Assembly (NCBI GenBank): GCA_009927065.1
Contig: RFNU01000197.1
Span: 1 to 22,497 of the forward strand
DNA from: a bacterium
GTDB lineage: Bacteria; Pseudomonadota; Gammaproteobacteria; Berkiellales; Berkiellaceae
Direction of reading: 5' to 3'
DNA: 22,497 nucleotides
The notes below the pieces were generated by a model. It was not told the origin of the DNA and did no database searches. It saw nothing but the letters and a program-made list of their open reading frames with translations. The position numbers were made by a program, and so were the translations under genes. Shown one piece after another: positions 1-7,665 of the stretch (positions are counted from its first letter, which is position 1; each line of letters opens with the position of its first letter).

Positions 1-1
1 G

Positions 2-124
2 TTGGTTGTGCGCGTCATGTCTATGATTGAGCAGTTATCTGTTAGGGAATGGCAATATCCATCGTGCGATCAGCTCCATGACAGAGACATCAATGCGGGA
101 CTAAACATCCGAGCAATCGGGTGA
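2..124 (+). pseudogene. tnpB: 3' end of a decayed IS200/IS605-family tnpB
   Basis: The reading frame ends with LSVREWQYPSC, then HDRDINAGLNI and a stop. This matches the C-terminus of TnpB (the RNA-guided nuclease of IS200/IS605 elements): the second half of the zinc ribbon followed by the last RuvC block, whose DRD aspartate is kept. The element looks decayed. The usual CPxC knuckle reads YPSC, and the first knuckle, Cys-Ala-Ser-Cys at 9-20, lies in a different frame, so a small indel separates the two. The 5' part is outside the window. By eye this stretch is more GC-rich than the neighbouring genes, which fits a foreign origin. Family assignment is fairly secure; inactivation is inferred. 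Confidence 0.72.
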
Positions 125-288
125 GCCGATCTGCAGGGACACAGCATTTGCGTCAAGAGTTCCCCTGAAGCGAGAGTTTCTGGCGCAACTGCTTCAGCCA
201 GAGGTCTTCAGGTTGCTGAAGATGGGTCGCAAAAGAAGAAGACCCCTCTCACAGCCTTAGCAATTTAGTGACGGAAGAATGTCACAGT
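125..288 (+). mobile_element. Right-end region of the tnpB element, structured and omega-RNA-like
   Basis: No gene is seen here. Directly after the tnpB stop come two perfect hairpins: TCTGGC/GCCAGA (179-184 and 197-202) and TCTTCAG/CTGAAGA (205-211 and 216-222, 4-base loop). A third inverted repeat, GTGAC/GTCAC (268-272 and 281-285), abuts the end of obgE. In IS200/IS605 elements this position holds the structured right end and the 3' part of the omega (guide scaffold) RNA. The exact element boundary cannot be set from this sequence. The 268-285 repeat could also serve as the obgE terminator. Confidence 0.45.
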
Positions 289-1308
289 TTAAATATCCTG
301 CGACCCAAAAAAATGCTCGTATAAACGCTCTTTAAGTTCATCTGTGCCGATATTATTTAAAGCGCTTGTATAGAGGATAGGTAGCGACGTGATTTCTTTT
401 AACTCATTAATATCAGCTTCTTTTTGTTCACGATGATAATCTGAGTCAATTTTATTAATCAAAATCATGCGAGGCAAAGTATTAATATGTTCACTCACAG
501 CAGATAGCTCAAGCTCTTGGGATAGCATTTTATATTGCTCAGTACAACTAATACCCTCAACTTCTTGAGCATTAAGCACAAAAAGAAGTAATCGTGTACG
601 GCTAATATGCTTTAAGAACAAGTTACCTAAACCATGTCCTGTATGAGCACCTTCAATTAATCCAGGAATATCTGCTACGACAATATCATGACCCAGACTA
701 TAATGGACAACACCCAACTGGGGGATTAATGTGGTAAAGGGATAGTCAGCGACTTTAGGCCTTGCTTGTGAGATGCAACGAATGAGTGAGCTTTTGCCTG
801 CATTAGGTAGCCCTACTAGCCCTACATCGGCTAAAACTTGTAATTCTAAGCGCAAATTCAAAATCTCGCCTGGATATCCAGGTGTTGTATGACGGGGCGC
901 TCTATTTACTGAAGTCTTGAAACGTGCATTACCCATTCCATGAAAACCGCCTTTGGCTATCAGTACTTGTTGATTAGGCTCAACTAAGTCGCAAATAACT
1001 TCATTGGTATCTTGATGAAAGACTTTAGTGCCTACAGGAACAGGGATAATCAAATCATCGCCTCGACGGCCAGTTTTATGGGCACCAGAACCACGCTGAC
1101 CATTGGATGCTTTAAAGATTCTTTGCTGATTGAATGCAGCAAGAGTATTGAGATTATCTTTAGCTATGAAATACACATCACCGCCATCACCACCATCGCC
1201 ACCATCTGGTCCGCCAAAAGGAATATATTTTTCACGACGAAAACTACATGTTCCCGCTCCACCAGATCCTGCTTCAAGTCGAATTGTAGCTTCATCAATA
1301 AATTTCAT
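289..1308 (-). CDS. obgE: Obg-family GTPase ObgE/CgtA
   Basis: Ribosome-associated GTPase that acts in late 50S assembly and stress signalling. The 339-residue product has the glycine-rich Obg fold at the N-terminus (GGPDGGDGGDGGD at 32-44) and then a GTPase domain with G1 GLPNAGKSS (166-174), G3 DIPG (213-216), G4 NKID (285-288) and G5 TSA (314-316). It lacks the long acidic C-terminal tail found in E. coli ObgE. It is the last gene of the conserved rplU-rpmA-obgE block, but 325 bases separate it from rpmA, so it may have its own promoter. The Shine-Dalgarno sequence before the ATG is poor. Start choice rests on the family's conserved MKFIDEA N-terminus. Confidence 0.97.
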   Translation of the reverse strand: MKFIDEATIRLEAGSGGAGTCSFRREKYIPFGGPDGGDGGDGGDVYFIAKDNLNTLAAFNQQRIFKASNGQRGSGAHKTGRRGDDLIIPVPVGTKVFHQDTNEVICDLVEPNQQVLIAKGGFHGMGNARFKTSVNRAPRHTTPGYPGEILNLRLELQVLADVGLVGLPNAGKSSLIRCISQARPKVADYPFTTLIPQLGVVHYSLGHDIVVADIPGLIEGAHTGHGLGNLFLKHISRTRLLLFVLNAQEVEGISCTEQYKMLSQELELSAVSEHINTLPRMILINKIDSDYHREQKEADINELKEITSLPILYTSALNNIGTDELKERLYEHFFGSQDI

Positions 1309-1633
1309 ATTTAAACGCGAGAGTCATGATACCTCAGTGATTAACGCCTGAGTCCTCGCCGCCTCCTGTTTTCATTTAGGTTAATTACACATAACAAGCA
1401 ATGATGCTTTTGATCTAGATACAAGATACTTTATGTACTTTATGATGCAGTATCTGTTGATAACATGATGTTTGTAAAAGCTTTGCTTGTTTTTTTATAG
1501 TTTTGCAGGGTGTCAGAGCTAACACTGTTGTAGCCCTATTATTTTTTTATGCAACACTACAGCCCTGGTCAAATTTAGGTTGCTTGCTTAGGCTCCCTTA
1601 ATGAAGGGAGCTTGAGAGCGCTTAGATCGGCTA
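1309..1633. other. 325-base gap between rpmA and obgE
   Basis: No convincing gene. It holds a hairpin just after rpmA (listed separately), a small inverted repeat CTCAG/CTGAG (1333-1337 and 1348-1352) in the obgE leader, and a weak minus-strand promoter candidate: TTTACA (1473-1478), an 18-base spacer, and GATACT (1449-1454). In E. coli this slot between rpmA and obgE is occupied by the transporter gene yhbE. No recognisable yhbE remnant is seen. Confidence 0.5.
1590..1613 (-). terminator. Hairpin downstream of rpmA
   Basis: Perfect 8-bp stem GCTCCCTT/AAGGGAGC with a 4-base loop, extendable by two pairs, 20 bases after the rpmA stop. No uridine tract follows on the minus strand, so it may be a weak terminator or an mRNA 3'-end-protecting hairpin that uncouples rplU-rpmA from obgE. 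Confidence 0.5.
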
Positions 1634-1897
1634 TTAAATAGCTACTTCAGTAGGTTTAACATCAACATAAGTACGACCATGGCGTTGGTAAAAGAACACC
1701 ACACCATCCGCTAATGAGAAAAGAGTGAAATCTTTTCCACAGCCTACGAAATGACCATGTTTGAAATGCATACCAACTTGACGAATGATAATGCTTCCTT
1801 TGTTAATATACTGACCACCAAAGACTTTTACGCCACGAAACTTAGGATTTGAATCGCGTCCATTACGACTACTACCGCCAGCTTTTTTAGTTGCCAT
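1634..1897 (-). CDS. rpmA: 50S ribosomal protein bL27
   Basis: Structural protein of the large subunit near the peptidyl-transferase centre. The 87-residue product begins MATKKAGGSSRNGRDS, the standard bL27 N-terminus, and has the conserved VGCGKDFTLF segment. The length is normal. There is no N-terminal extension needing cleavage, as in other Proteobacteria. The start codon overlaps the end of rplU by 11 bases, so the two are translationally coupled and belong to one operon. The overlap arises because bL21 here has a longer C-terminus than in E. coli. Confidence 0.97.
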   Translation of the reverse strand: MATKKAGGSSRNGRDSNPKFRGVKVFGGQYINKGSIIIRQVGMHFKHGHFVGCGKDFTLFSLADGVVFFYQRHGRTYVDVKPTEVAI

Positions 1898-2225
1898 CGC
1901 TGCTTACCCCCTCGAGTACGATATCTACAATTTTCAATACAGATAGATGTTGTCTATGACCAGCACGACGACGTGAATTTTTACGACGACGTAGCTTCAT
2001 AATCATAACTTTATCGGCTCTTTTATGTTTTAGCAACTCACAAATGACTTTAGCACCTGAAACGAGTGGTTGACCAATAAGCTGTTTATCTTCTATTACT
2101 AAATGTAAAACATCTTCAATAATAACTTGTGCACCTGGTTCAGCGATGATTTTTTCAACATCGATGACCAAGCCTTTTTGTACGCGGAACTGTTTTGAAC
2201 CGCATTTTATAATAGCGTAACTCAT
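1887..2225 (-). CDS. rplU: 50S ribosomal protein bL21
   Basis: Large-subunit protein that binds 23S rRNA. The 112-residue product starts MSYAIIKCGSKQFRVQKG, equivalent to the MYAVIKxGGKQYRV start of the family, and has the basic KLRRRKNSRRRAGHRQ segment near its C-terminus. An in-frame start 69 bases upstream is possible but would add 23 residues foreign to the family and lies inside the promoter, so the inner ATG was chosen. The C-terminus runs about eight residues beyond E. coli bL21 (GVSSDGN) and covers the start of rpmA. It is the first gene of the operon and divergent from ispB. Confidence 0.96.
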   Translation of the reverse strand: MSYAIIKCGSKQFRVQKGLVIDVEKIIAEPGAQVIIEDVLHLVIEDKQLIGQPLVSGAKVICELLKHKRADKVMIMKLRRRKNSRRRAGHRQHLSVLKIVDIVLEGVSSDGN

Positions 2226-2252
2226 GAATTCACAAATAATTCTGAAAAGTGT

Positions 2253-2281
2253 ATTATAAATTGTCTTGAGTCGACAAACAA
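2253..2281 (-). promoter_or_regulatory. Sigma-70-type promoter of rplU-rpmA
   Basis: On the minus strand, -35 TTGTTT (2276-2281), a 17-base spacer and a perfect -10 TATAAT (2253-2258). Predicted transcription start is near 2246, some 20 bases before the bL21 ATG. The -35 region lies within overlapping inverted repeats (TTGTC/GACAA and TTGAG/CTCAA). Confidence 0.7.
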
Positions 2282-2337
2282 GCTCAAATTCCACAATGAT
2301 CTCGGGATTTATAAAAAATATACACTAGGATACGGCC

Positions 2338-3282
2338 ATGGATGCTTTAACAGACATATTATCAAAACTCAATAACTATGTTATCGAGCAATTAAACAGC
2401 CCTCTTCCTTTACTCAACGCTCTTGTCAAACACACTTTTGAACGTCCGGGAAAAAACATTAGAGCTCGCTTTATGATTCAATTAGCCCATTTTCTAAAAG
2501 AATCGGCCACAACGATAGATTTTTTTAAAACAGCGACCATTATTGAACTGATTCATTGTGGAACACTTGTTCATGATGATGTGATTGATCAAAATCCTTT
2601 ACGGAGGAACGGGTTAGCCACTCATGAGGTCTTTGGTAATACATGCAGCATCTTATTAGGGGATTATCTTTTTACTAAGGCCTATCTTATCGCTCAAGAG
2701 CTTAACCATAAAGCTCTTTTTCTGCCAGATCTCGCTCTTGCCGCTCATGCTCTAGTGGAAGGCGAGCTTTTGCAATTACAACAAAAAAACACTGTGATTA
2801 CATTTGATGAGTACTTAACTATCATTCAATTAAAAACAGCCAGTCTTTTTGGTTTTGCCTGTAAAAGTGTTGCTCAAATCTACGCTCCTGAATTACAAAA
2901 TGAATTTCATGAAATAGGATTTAAATTTGGAACTCTTTTTCAACTCATTGATGATTTTCAAGATTATTTTGGAACGGCTGAACAACTAGGAAAGCAACCT
3001 GGACAAGATTTTAAAGAACAAAAAATGACTCTTCCTTTATTAGCTCTCAAAAAAATAGGTCTTGAAAAAAAATTAAGTTCTTTTTTTCAAGAGGTTCTCA
3101 CTTTTCAAGAGGCGGTCAAGATATTAAGCCCCGTGCGTCAAATAGCTTTAGATCTGATCATGCATTATGCCCATGATTGTAAAAAAGCTGTTGTAGCGAT
3201 TCATGCAGAAATATTTCTCATGCCATTAATCAATCGCTCTCTCGATGTCTTGCTGGAGTCCGAATATTTACCTCATAGTTAA
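2338..3282 (+). CDS. ispB: Long-chain trans-polyprenyl diphosphate synthase (IspB-like)
   Basis: Condenses isopentenyl diphosphate onto farnesyl diphosphate to build the ubiquinone side chain. The 314-residue protein has the GKNIRAR substrate-binding segment (39-45), the first aspartate-rich motif DDVID (80-84) followed by an RRN pair, and the second motif DDFQD (205-209) in the context QLIDDFQDYFG. The usual second motif is DDxLD; here Leu is Gln. Further on, GKQPGQDFKEQKMTLPLLAL matches the family's GK..G.D..E.K.TLPL signature. Its position, divergent from rplU-rpmA-obgE, is the classic gammaproteobacterial arrangement. An AGGA precedes the ATG. Product chain length cannot be read from the sequence alone. 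Confidence 0.93.
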   Translation: MDALTDILSKLNNYVIEQLNSPLPLLNALVKHTFERPGKNIRARFMIQLAHFLKESATTIDFFKTATIIELIHCGTLVHDDVIDQNPLRRNGLATHEVFGNTCSILLGDYLFTKAYLIAQELNHKALFLPDLALAAHALVEGELLQLQQKNTVITFDEYLTIIQLKTASLFGFACKSVAQIYAPELQNEFHEIGFKFGTLFQLIDDFQDYFGTAEQLGKQPGQDFKEQKMTLPLLALKKIGLEKKLSSFFQEVLTFQEAVKILSPVRQIALDLIMHYAHDCKKAVVAIHAEIFLMPLINRSLDVLLESEYLPHS

Positions 3283-3340
3283 CTCACATAGTCACAACAA
3301 CCCAGCTTTGATTCATGAGGATATTTTTATAGAAAAATTC

Positions 3341-3369
3341 ATACTCTCACCCACAGCAAGTGAGAGTAT
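3341..3369 (-). terminator. Terminator of the envelope gene trio, possibly shared with ispB
   Basis: Perfect 10-bp inverted repeat ATACTCTCAC/GTGAGAGTAT with a 9-base loop between the convergent ends of ispB and the Sel1 lipoprotein gene. On the minus strand it is followed by a T-rich run (GAATTTTTCTATAAAAAT), so it should end transcription of the envelope genes. There is no U tract in the ispB direction. Confidence 0.75.
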
Positions 3370-3379
3370 CGACAAGATC

Positions 3380-5056
3380 TTAATAATAACCGTAATATGT
3401 ATAATTTTGCTTAAAAAGCTGCTCTAAACGCAAAGCTTCATGTAATTCTTCTTGTGTCATAGACAATGCTAATTGATGAAGCTGCTCATTACTATTTTCA
3501 TAAAGCTGGTTTGTTGATATTTTTTGCCAAGCATAAGCTTTTGCTCGATTTTGAATAATTCCAGCACCTTGTTCATACATCAATCCTATTTGTAATTGAG
3601 CAGGACGATATCCCCCTCTCGCCGCAGCATTAAACCAACGAAAGGCTTTAACTGGCTCGACTAAAACAGCTTGTCCTTTTAAATACATATTACCAATTAA
3701 ATATTGACCTTTTACGCTACCTTGCCAAGCTGCTTTTAAACGAAGTAAGAAAATCTCTTGTTCAGTATGAGCAAGAATTTTCTTTGATTCTTTAAGATCA
3801 GCGAGCATAAGTAATGCCGGATTGTAATTGACTTGTGCCAACTCATTGATCCAATCATAAGCAATCCTATCATCCCAAAATGGAAAATCACCTTTGATGA
3901 GATCGTGAGCAATCTCAAACTGAGCTGCTAGATAATTTTTTTGATTTTTAGCCTTTAAAAACAAATCCACTGATTTATCATAATTGCCCTCATGACGAGC
4001 AAATAAGCTCAACGCAAAATAAGCATAAGGATCGTGCGCCGATTCTGCTTCATTTAACAACCTGAGGGCCTCGTCCTTTTTTATTTCTGGCCAATATCCT
4101 TTGAGAATCAGTCTAGCTTTTAAAACTTTTGCAGGAATAATTTTTTTTTCCGCAATATTTAAAAGGGTTAAAATATCTGTTCGTTGCACTGAAGGATTAG
4201 TTTGAACTGGAGCATAAAGACGCTGTAATACTTCTTGGTAGGCTGCATAAGGCGATCCTTTTGCCGCTGCTTTTCTAAACTCATTATAAAAATCAGCAGG
4301 ATATGATTTAGGCATGCTGGGCAATGTTAATAAGCTTTTATTGTCATAAGTTGGCACAACTTTTTGGATTTGTCCTTGATGCTGCATAGCTCGATCTGGC
4401 CAAAAATCTTTTAAATCGTTAAGTTCTTCATAAAGACTTTCATGATGTGCTTCATCCGTTAACTCTTGAGCCCTTTTCCATGAACCACTTTTTTCGGCTA
4501 CTAAATATCTAGCTAATTGCTCTTTAGAATCAGGATCTCCCGCTTCAGCAGCTTGCTCTAAATAATATAAAGCCTTAGCTTTATTATCTCTAGCAAATTC
4601 TATAGCGACTGCTAACTTCAACGCTGATAAGTTTTTTTCTTTCAAACCTATCTCTAAATACTTTAGCGCTTTATCATAATTTTGCGAAACAAGTAACCCC
4701 TGGCTATACAATTTTGCTAACTCTACTCCTGCTGTCACAGAATTTTTAGCGTAAGCTTTTTGCAAATACTCTTCACCTTTTTCAATATTCACGGGTTGTT
4801 CATACAAATACAACAAACCAACAACCTCTTGAGCTTGAGGATATCCTGATTCAGCAGCCCACTCATAAAATTCTCGAGGGCCTTGATGAGCAAAGTCAGC
4901 TTCATCTGTTACTAAAGGCAATGATGGTTGAATATGAGGATGGTGATCGTTCGATGATGGCGGTTGTATCTTTAAAAACTCAGATGATACCGTTTCATAA
5001 TTCCAAAGACATCCAGTAAGTATAAGGGGAGATAAGATCAATAAGCGCTTTTTCAT
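3380..5056 (-). CDS. Sel1-repeat lipoprotein
   Basis: The product (558 residues from the chosen ATG) has a lipoprotein signal: MKKRLLILSPLILTGC, with the lipobox cysteine at 16, so it is probably lipid-anchored in the envelope. The rest is helical TPR/Sel1-like repeats. The two clearest Sel1 repeats lie near 447-512 (GQYLIGNMYLKG, then AQLQIGLMYEQGAG); more divergent ones fill the N-terminal half. Sel1 proteins such as LpnE and EnhC of Legionella act in host-cell entry or envelope functions, but orthology is not shown here. The ATG was preferred over an upstream in-frame TTG because it starts exactly at the signal peptide and sits five bases after the preceding gene. It is the last gene of the trio. 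Exact function unknown. Confidence 0.82.
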   Translation of the reverse strand: MKKRLLILSPLILTGCLWNYETVSSEFLKIQPPSSNDHHPHIQPSLPLVTDEADFAHQGPREFYEWAAESGYPQAQEVVGLLYLYEQPVNIEKGEEYLQKAYAKNSVTAGVELAKLYSQGLLVSQNYDKALKYLEIGLKEKNLSALKLAVAIEFARDNKAKALYYLEQAAEAGDPDSKEQLARYLVAEKSGSWKRAQELTDEAHHESLYEELNDLKDFWPDRAMQHQGQIQKVVPTYDNKSLLTLPSMPKSYPADFYNEFRKAAAKGSPYAAYQEVLQRLYAPVQTNPSVQRTDILTLLNIAEKKIIPAKVLKARLILKGYWPEIKKDEALRLLNEAESAHDPYAYFALSLFARHEGNYDKSVDLFLKAKNQKNYLAAQFEIAHDLIKGDFPFWDDRIAYDWINELAQVNYNPALLMLADLKESKKILAHTEQEIFLLRLKAAWQGSVKGQYLIGNMYLKGQAVLVEPVKAFRWFNAAARGGYRPAQLQIGLMYEQGAGIIQNRAKAYAWQKISTNQLYENSNEQLHQLALSMTQEELHEALRLEQLFKQNYTYYGYY

Positions 5057-5061
5057 AATGA

Positions 5062-5958
5062 TTACCAAGTTTTTTTCAGGGCTAATTTCAGATCAACTGA
5101 GTAATAATGTTGAACTGTTCCTGTGAAATTATAATGTTGTTGTGTTTGAGCATTCATAATTTGATCATGAAAAATAAATCCGTGTTCATTTCTTACGCAA
5201 ACAGCAGCTTCTAAATCAAGTCCTTTACTCAGGGCTGTACTTATTCCTGAGCCTAAAGTCCAGACCCAGAGTTGATCATCTGAATGAATAAAACGACTTT
5301 TATCAGTTCTATGTACTGCTACTCGATTATGCGTCATGCCCAAACTCATTTGAATAAAAGGATCGAAAGACATTGATGGCGCTATATAAGCACGAACCAC
5401 TCCGGCATAATTATAACCTCTCAACCCAACAGATGCTGGATGATAAAAATTAGACACGCTAAAATTAGAGTCTCCATCTTCATTCAAATCACTAGCGATG
5501 ACAGGCAACGTACTCAAATCAACTGGAACAAAACTACTGGCTGGAGAATAGCGTAAATCAATAGGAAAAGACCCTACTTGCAATCGTTCAAACGCTCCTC
5601 CAAAACTAAAGGTTTGAACGGGTCGATAGTGATACTCTATAGAATAATCTAATGTTATCTTATGATTTGACGCGCTCTCGATATTTTGAATATTTCGATC
5701 ATTAAAAGTTGAATAAGAAAAAGAAGAGATATCTGGTCTACGCAACATTGTTGTAAAACATAATGCGTGATTTGGTTTTTGATTATTGCCAGCTATCCGA
5801 CTATGATTTTGATTATCTAATGATAAATCACTTTTTTTAGATGACTCTAGTTGAGTTTTATCGCTACCACCCGGTGTAGTGAGTATCTTTGTATAAGCGA
5901 ATGCAAAAGATGTACTCATCAATAAAATCATCCTAAGGATAATATCTCGATTGTTCAT
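5062..5958 (-). CDS. Putative outer-membrane beta-barrel protein
   Basis: The 298-residue product starts MNNRDIILRMILLMSTSFAFA, a likely Sec signal peptide ending at AFA. A polar Ser/Lys/Asn-rich stretch follows, then alternating strands with many aromatic and glycine residues, and a C-terminal aromatic residue (final W), as expected for a Bam-inserted barrel. No named family is recognised. An in-frame ATG five codons upstream exists, but that ATGAGGAT contains the Shine-Dalgarno sequence (GAGGAT, about 8 bases away) for the ATG chosen here. It lies 26 bases after the stop of the upstream barrel gene and 5 bases before the Sel1 lipoprotein ATG, so the three are probably co-transcribed and may work together at the outer membrane. 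Confidence 0.7.
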   Translation of the reverse strand: MNNRDIILRMILLMSTSFAFAYTKILTTPGGSDKTQLESSKKSDLSLDNQNHSRIAGNNQKPNHALCFTTMLRRPDISSFSYSTFNDRNIQNIESASNHKITLDYSIEYHYRPVQTFSFGGAFERLQVGSFPIDLRYSPASSFVPVDLSTLPVIASDLNEDGDSNFSVSNFYHPASVGLRGYNYAGVVRAYIAPSMSFDPFIQMSLGMTHNRVAVHRTDKSRFIHSDDQLWVWTLGSGISTALSKGLDLEAAVCVRNEHGFIFHDQIMNAQTQQHYNFTGTVQHYYSVDLKLALKKTW

Positions 5959-5984
5959 TAAATCTATCCTCATTAAATATCAAA

Positions 5985-7103
5985 TTAAAAATAATATACT
6001 AAGCCAATTTGTTTTAATGTTGTTTTTTGATCAAATTTAAAACGCATGTTACCAAAAGGCCCATTAGAATCTGTTAACTGTGGATTTTGACTACTTAAGA
6101 CCACCTGAAACTTAGTAGATCGCCCTTGAATGCGTTGTTTAATATAACTAGCGCTCAAGGCGAGAGACTCAGTAATCATAATATGAACACCGCCTCCATA
6201 AGTGTAAGTAAAGGGCATAAAGGCCCATCCCTCTTGATAAAGAGGCACTAATGTTGCTGCTGAGCCCACATTTTGAGATATATCCATGACAGTATGAGTA
6301 AGGTTTAAGCCTAAACCTGCCTTCAAATAAGGTTGGAAATAACCATCATATATTGGAAAATAGTGCAGTGTTAAGTGGATTGGCACATTAACGACTTTCA
6401 GCTTGGCTTTATCCAAAGTAACAGTCGCATCAATTTCGCTAACAGTTGTTGTCGAAACAGACGATTGCGATCCACCATTAGATGGATTAGTGTTTTGTAC
6501 TGTAGACGTTTGTGTTTGAAAGATTTTATAAACAGGATTGGTAAGCTCTATTGTTGGATTATTATTATAACTGAGTTCAAAACCATAACCTAAATGCTTT
6601 GATCTGGTAATAGCATTAATCTGTAAAACTGGCTGTTGCGTCGGATCAGGATAAGTAGGTGGATTAAGCACCGATGGAAACGTAACATCGAAAGTCCCAT
6701 AATCTATGATGCTAAATGTTTCATGAACCGTAAGGTTTTGAGTCGTTGTTGATGAATTAGAATTGTTATTACCATTATTACCACTATTATTATTTGTTGT
6801 TTGAATTTGTTGTGTATAATTTTGAGGATAATAATATGGCTCTACACTCATAACTGATAAATCACTGTACCCAAAGTTAAACTCAAAATATCCGCTCTCT
6901 TTTTTATAAACAATTTTCTTTAAATCTTTTTTATCGCGGAAATAATATGCTTCTTGAATATCATAGTTGGGCTCAAACTCAGGATGATCAAACAGAGGTG
7001 TAGGGAATTCTTCTGGATTTTGAGATATTGGAGGCTCATCCGTATAGTAAACGGTACCTGCAAATAAAAGACAAGGTAAAAAAAGAATTAAAAATCGGTT
7101 CAC
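5985..7103 (-). CDS. Putative outer-membrane beta-barrel protein with Asn/Ser/Thr-rich loop
   Basis: The 372-residue product starts at a GTG codon and begins MNRFLILFLPCLLFAG, a signal peptide. The mature part has barrel-like strands, including GYFEFNFGYSDLSV near 71-84, YLKAGLGLNLT, and a final strand ending GLVYYF with terminal Phe, the typical Bam recognition ending. The fold recalls small OmpW/OmpA-like barrels, but no family is assigned with confidence. Residues about 102-123 are a low-complexity Asn/Ser/Thr run, probably an extracellular loop and possibly variable between strains. It is the first gene of the envelope trio and follows an extended -10 promoter. No strong Shine-Dalgarno sequence is seen before the GTG. 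Confidence 0.7.
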   Translation of the reverse strand: MNRFLILFLPCLLFAGTVYYTDEPPISQNPEEFPTPLFDHPEFEPNYDIQEAYYFRDKKDLKKIVYKKESGYFEFNFGYSDLSVMSVEPYYYPQNYTQQIQTTNNNSGNNGNNNSNSSTTTQNLTVHETFSIIDYGTFDVTFPSVLNPPTYPDPTQQPVLQINAITRSKHLGYGFELSYNNNPTIELTNPVYKIFQTQTSTVQNTNPSNGGSQSSVSTTTVSEIDATVTLDKAKLKVVNVPIHLTLHYFPIYDGYFQPYLKAGLGLNLTHTVMDISQNVGSAATLVPLYQEGWAFMPFTYTYGGGVHIMITESLALSASYIKQRIQGRSTKFQVVLSSQNPQLTDSNGPFGNMRFKFDQKTTLKQIGLVYYF

Positions 7104-7126
7104 CGGAATCTCATCTGCAACTATAT

Positions 7127-7135
7127 ATTATAACA
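7127..7135 (-). promoter_or_regulatory. Extended -10 promoter of the envelope trio
   Basis: On the minus strand TGTTATAAT, a TGn-extended perfect -10 element, lies 23 bases upstream of the GTG start of the first barrel gene. No good -35 is present at 16-18 bases, which suits an extended -10 promoter. It is the only good promoter seen upstream of the three tightly spaced genes. Confidence 0.55.
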
Positions 7136-7159
7136 GTCTAACAGATAGTTTTATTTTCT

Positions 7160-7186
7160 CCAGCTTACGAGGTGATAGTAAGCTGG
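7160..7186 (-). terminator. Hairpin downstream of ihfB
   Basis: Perfect 9-bp inverted repeat CCAGCTTAC/GTAAGCTGG with a 9-base loop, 14 bases past the ihfB stop. The stem can be lengthened by TTTT/AAAA after a 2-base bulge. The minus-strand downstream side is A-rich rather than T-rich, so termination may be weak and some read-through into the envelope trio is possible. Confidence 0.5.
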
Positions 7187-7200
7187 AAAATTAACTTTTT

Positions 7201-7521
7201 TTACTCAACTGATTCGGTTTGAACTCGCTTAGCGAAATGAGCTGATGCATTAATGCGCTCACGTAACGACTTACCTGGTTTAAAACAAAGAACATGTTTG
7301 CGTTCAGTCCAAACAATTTCTCCTGTTTTAGGATTGCGGGCTTGACGCGGCATACGCATTCTTAAACCAAAGCTGCCGAATCCACGAATTTCTATACGGT
7401 GGCCTTTCACAAAAGATGAAACCATATACTCAATAATTCTTTTTACGGAATACTCAAGTACTTTAGGGTTTAAATCCGTTTTACGGGCCATCATTTCTAC
7501 AATTAATTCTGCTCTAGTCAT
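7201..7521 (-). CDS. ihfB: Integration host factor beta subunit
   Basis: Nucleoid protein that bends DNA sharply as a heterodimer with IHF alpha. The 106-residue product has the HU/IHF signature IEIRGFGSFGLRMR (43-56) and ARNPKTGE (61-68), whose proline (64) is the DNA-intercalating residue. FKPGKSLRERIN (80-91) closes the core. MTRAELI at the start and IEIRGFGSF favour the beta rather than the alpha subunit or HU. The C-terminus (ASAHFAKRVQTESVE) is about ten residues longer than in E. coli IhfB. The gene faces away from rpoS across a 207-base region. An inverted repeat, TACAATT/AATTGTA (7531-7537 and 7557-7563), lies just upstream of its start. Confidence 0.92.
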   Translation of the reverse strand: MTRAELIVEMMARKTDLNPKVLEYSVKRIIEYMVSSFVKGHRIEIRGFGSFGLRMRMPRQARNPKTGEIVWTERKHVLCFKPGKSLRERINASAHFAKRVQTESVE

Positions 7522-7665
7522 TTTTGTTCATACAATTTCAACTACATCTTGAACGTAATTGTAGCGAATTATTAGTCAACAAGAAACGGTTTTGTTCATA
7601 TATCTTGCAAAAACTTTGAAAAAAGATGGTTTTTTCAATTTCTTGCTAAGTAGCTAACTTACAGC

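Noticed and set aside
1012..1351. Plus-strand frames antisense to obgE
   Set aside because: They arise from the glycine-rich codons of Obg and lack start signals or family similarity.
1331..1369. 13-codon leader-peptide-like frame before obgE (minus strand)
   Set aside because: No Shine-Dalgarno site, no regulatory codon run and no attenuator after it.
2226..2294. Upstream start for bL21
   Set aside because: It would overlap the -10 and -35 elements and adds residues foreign to bL21.
3245..3427. Plus-strand 60-codon frame across the ispB end
   Set aside because: It overlaps ispB in another frame and runs through the terminator hairpin.
6771..6800. Short triplet-like repeat in the barrel gene as a possible repeat array or CRISPR
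   Set aside because: It is simply Asn/Ser/Thr codon repetition within one open reading frame; no spaced repeats exist.
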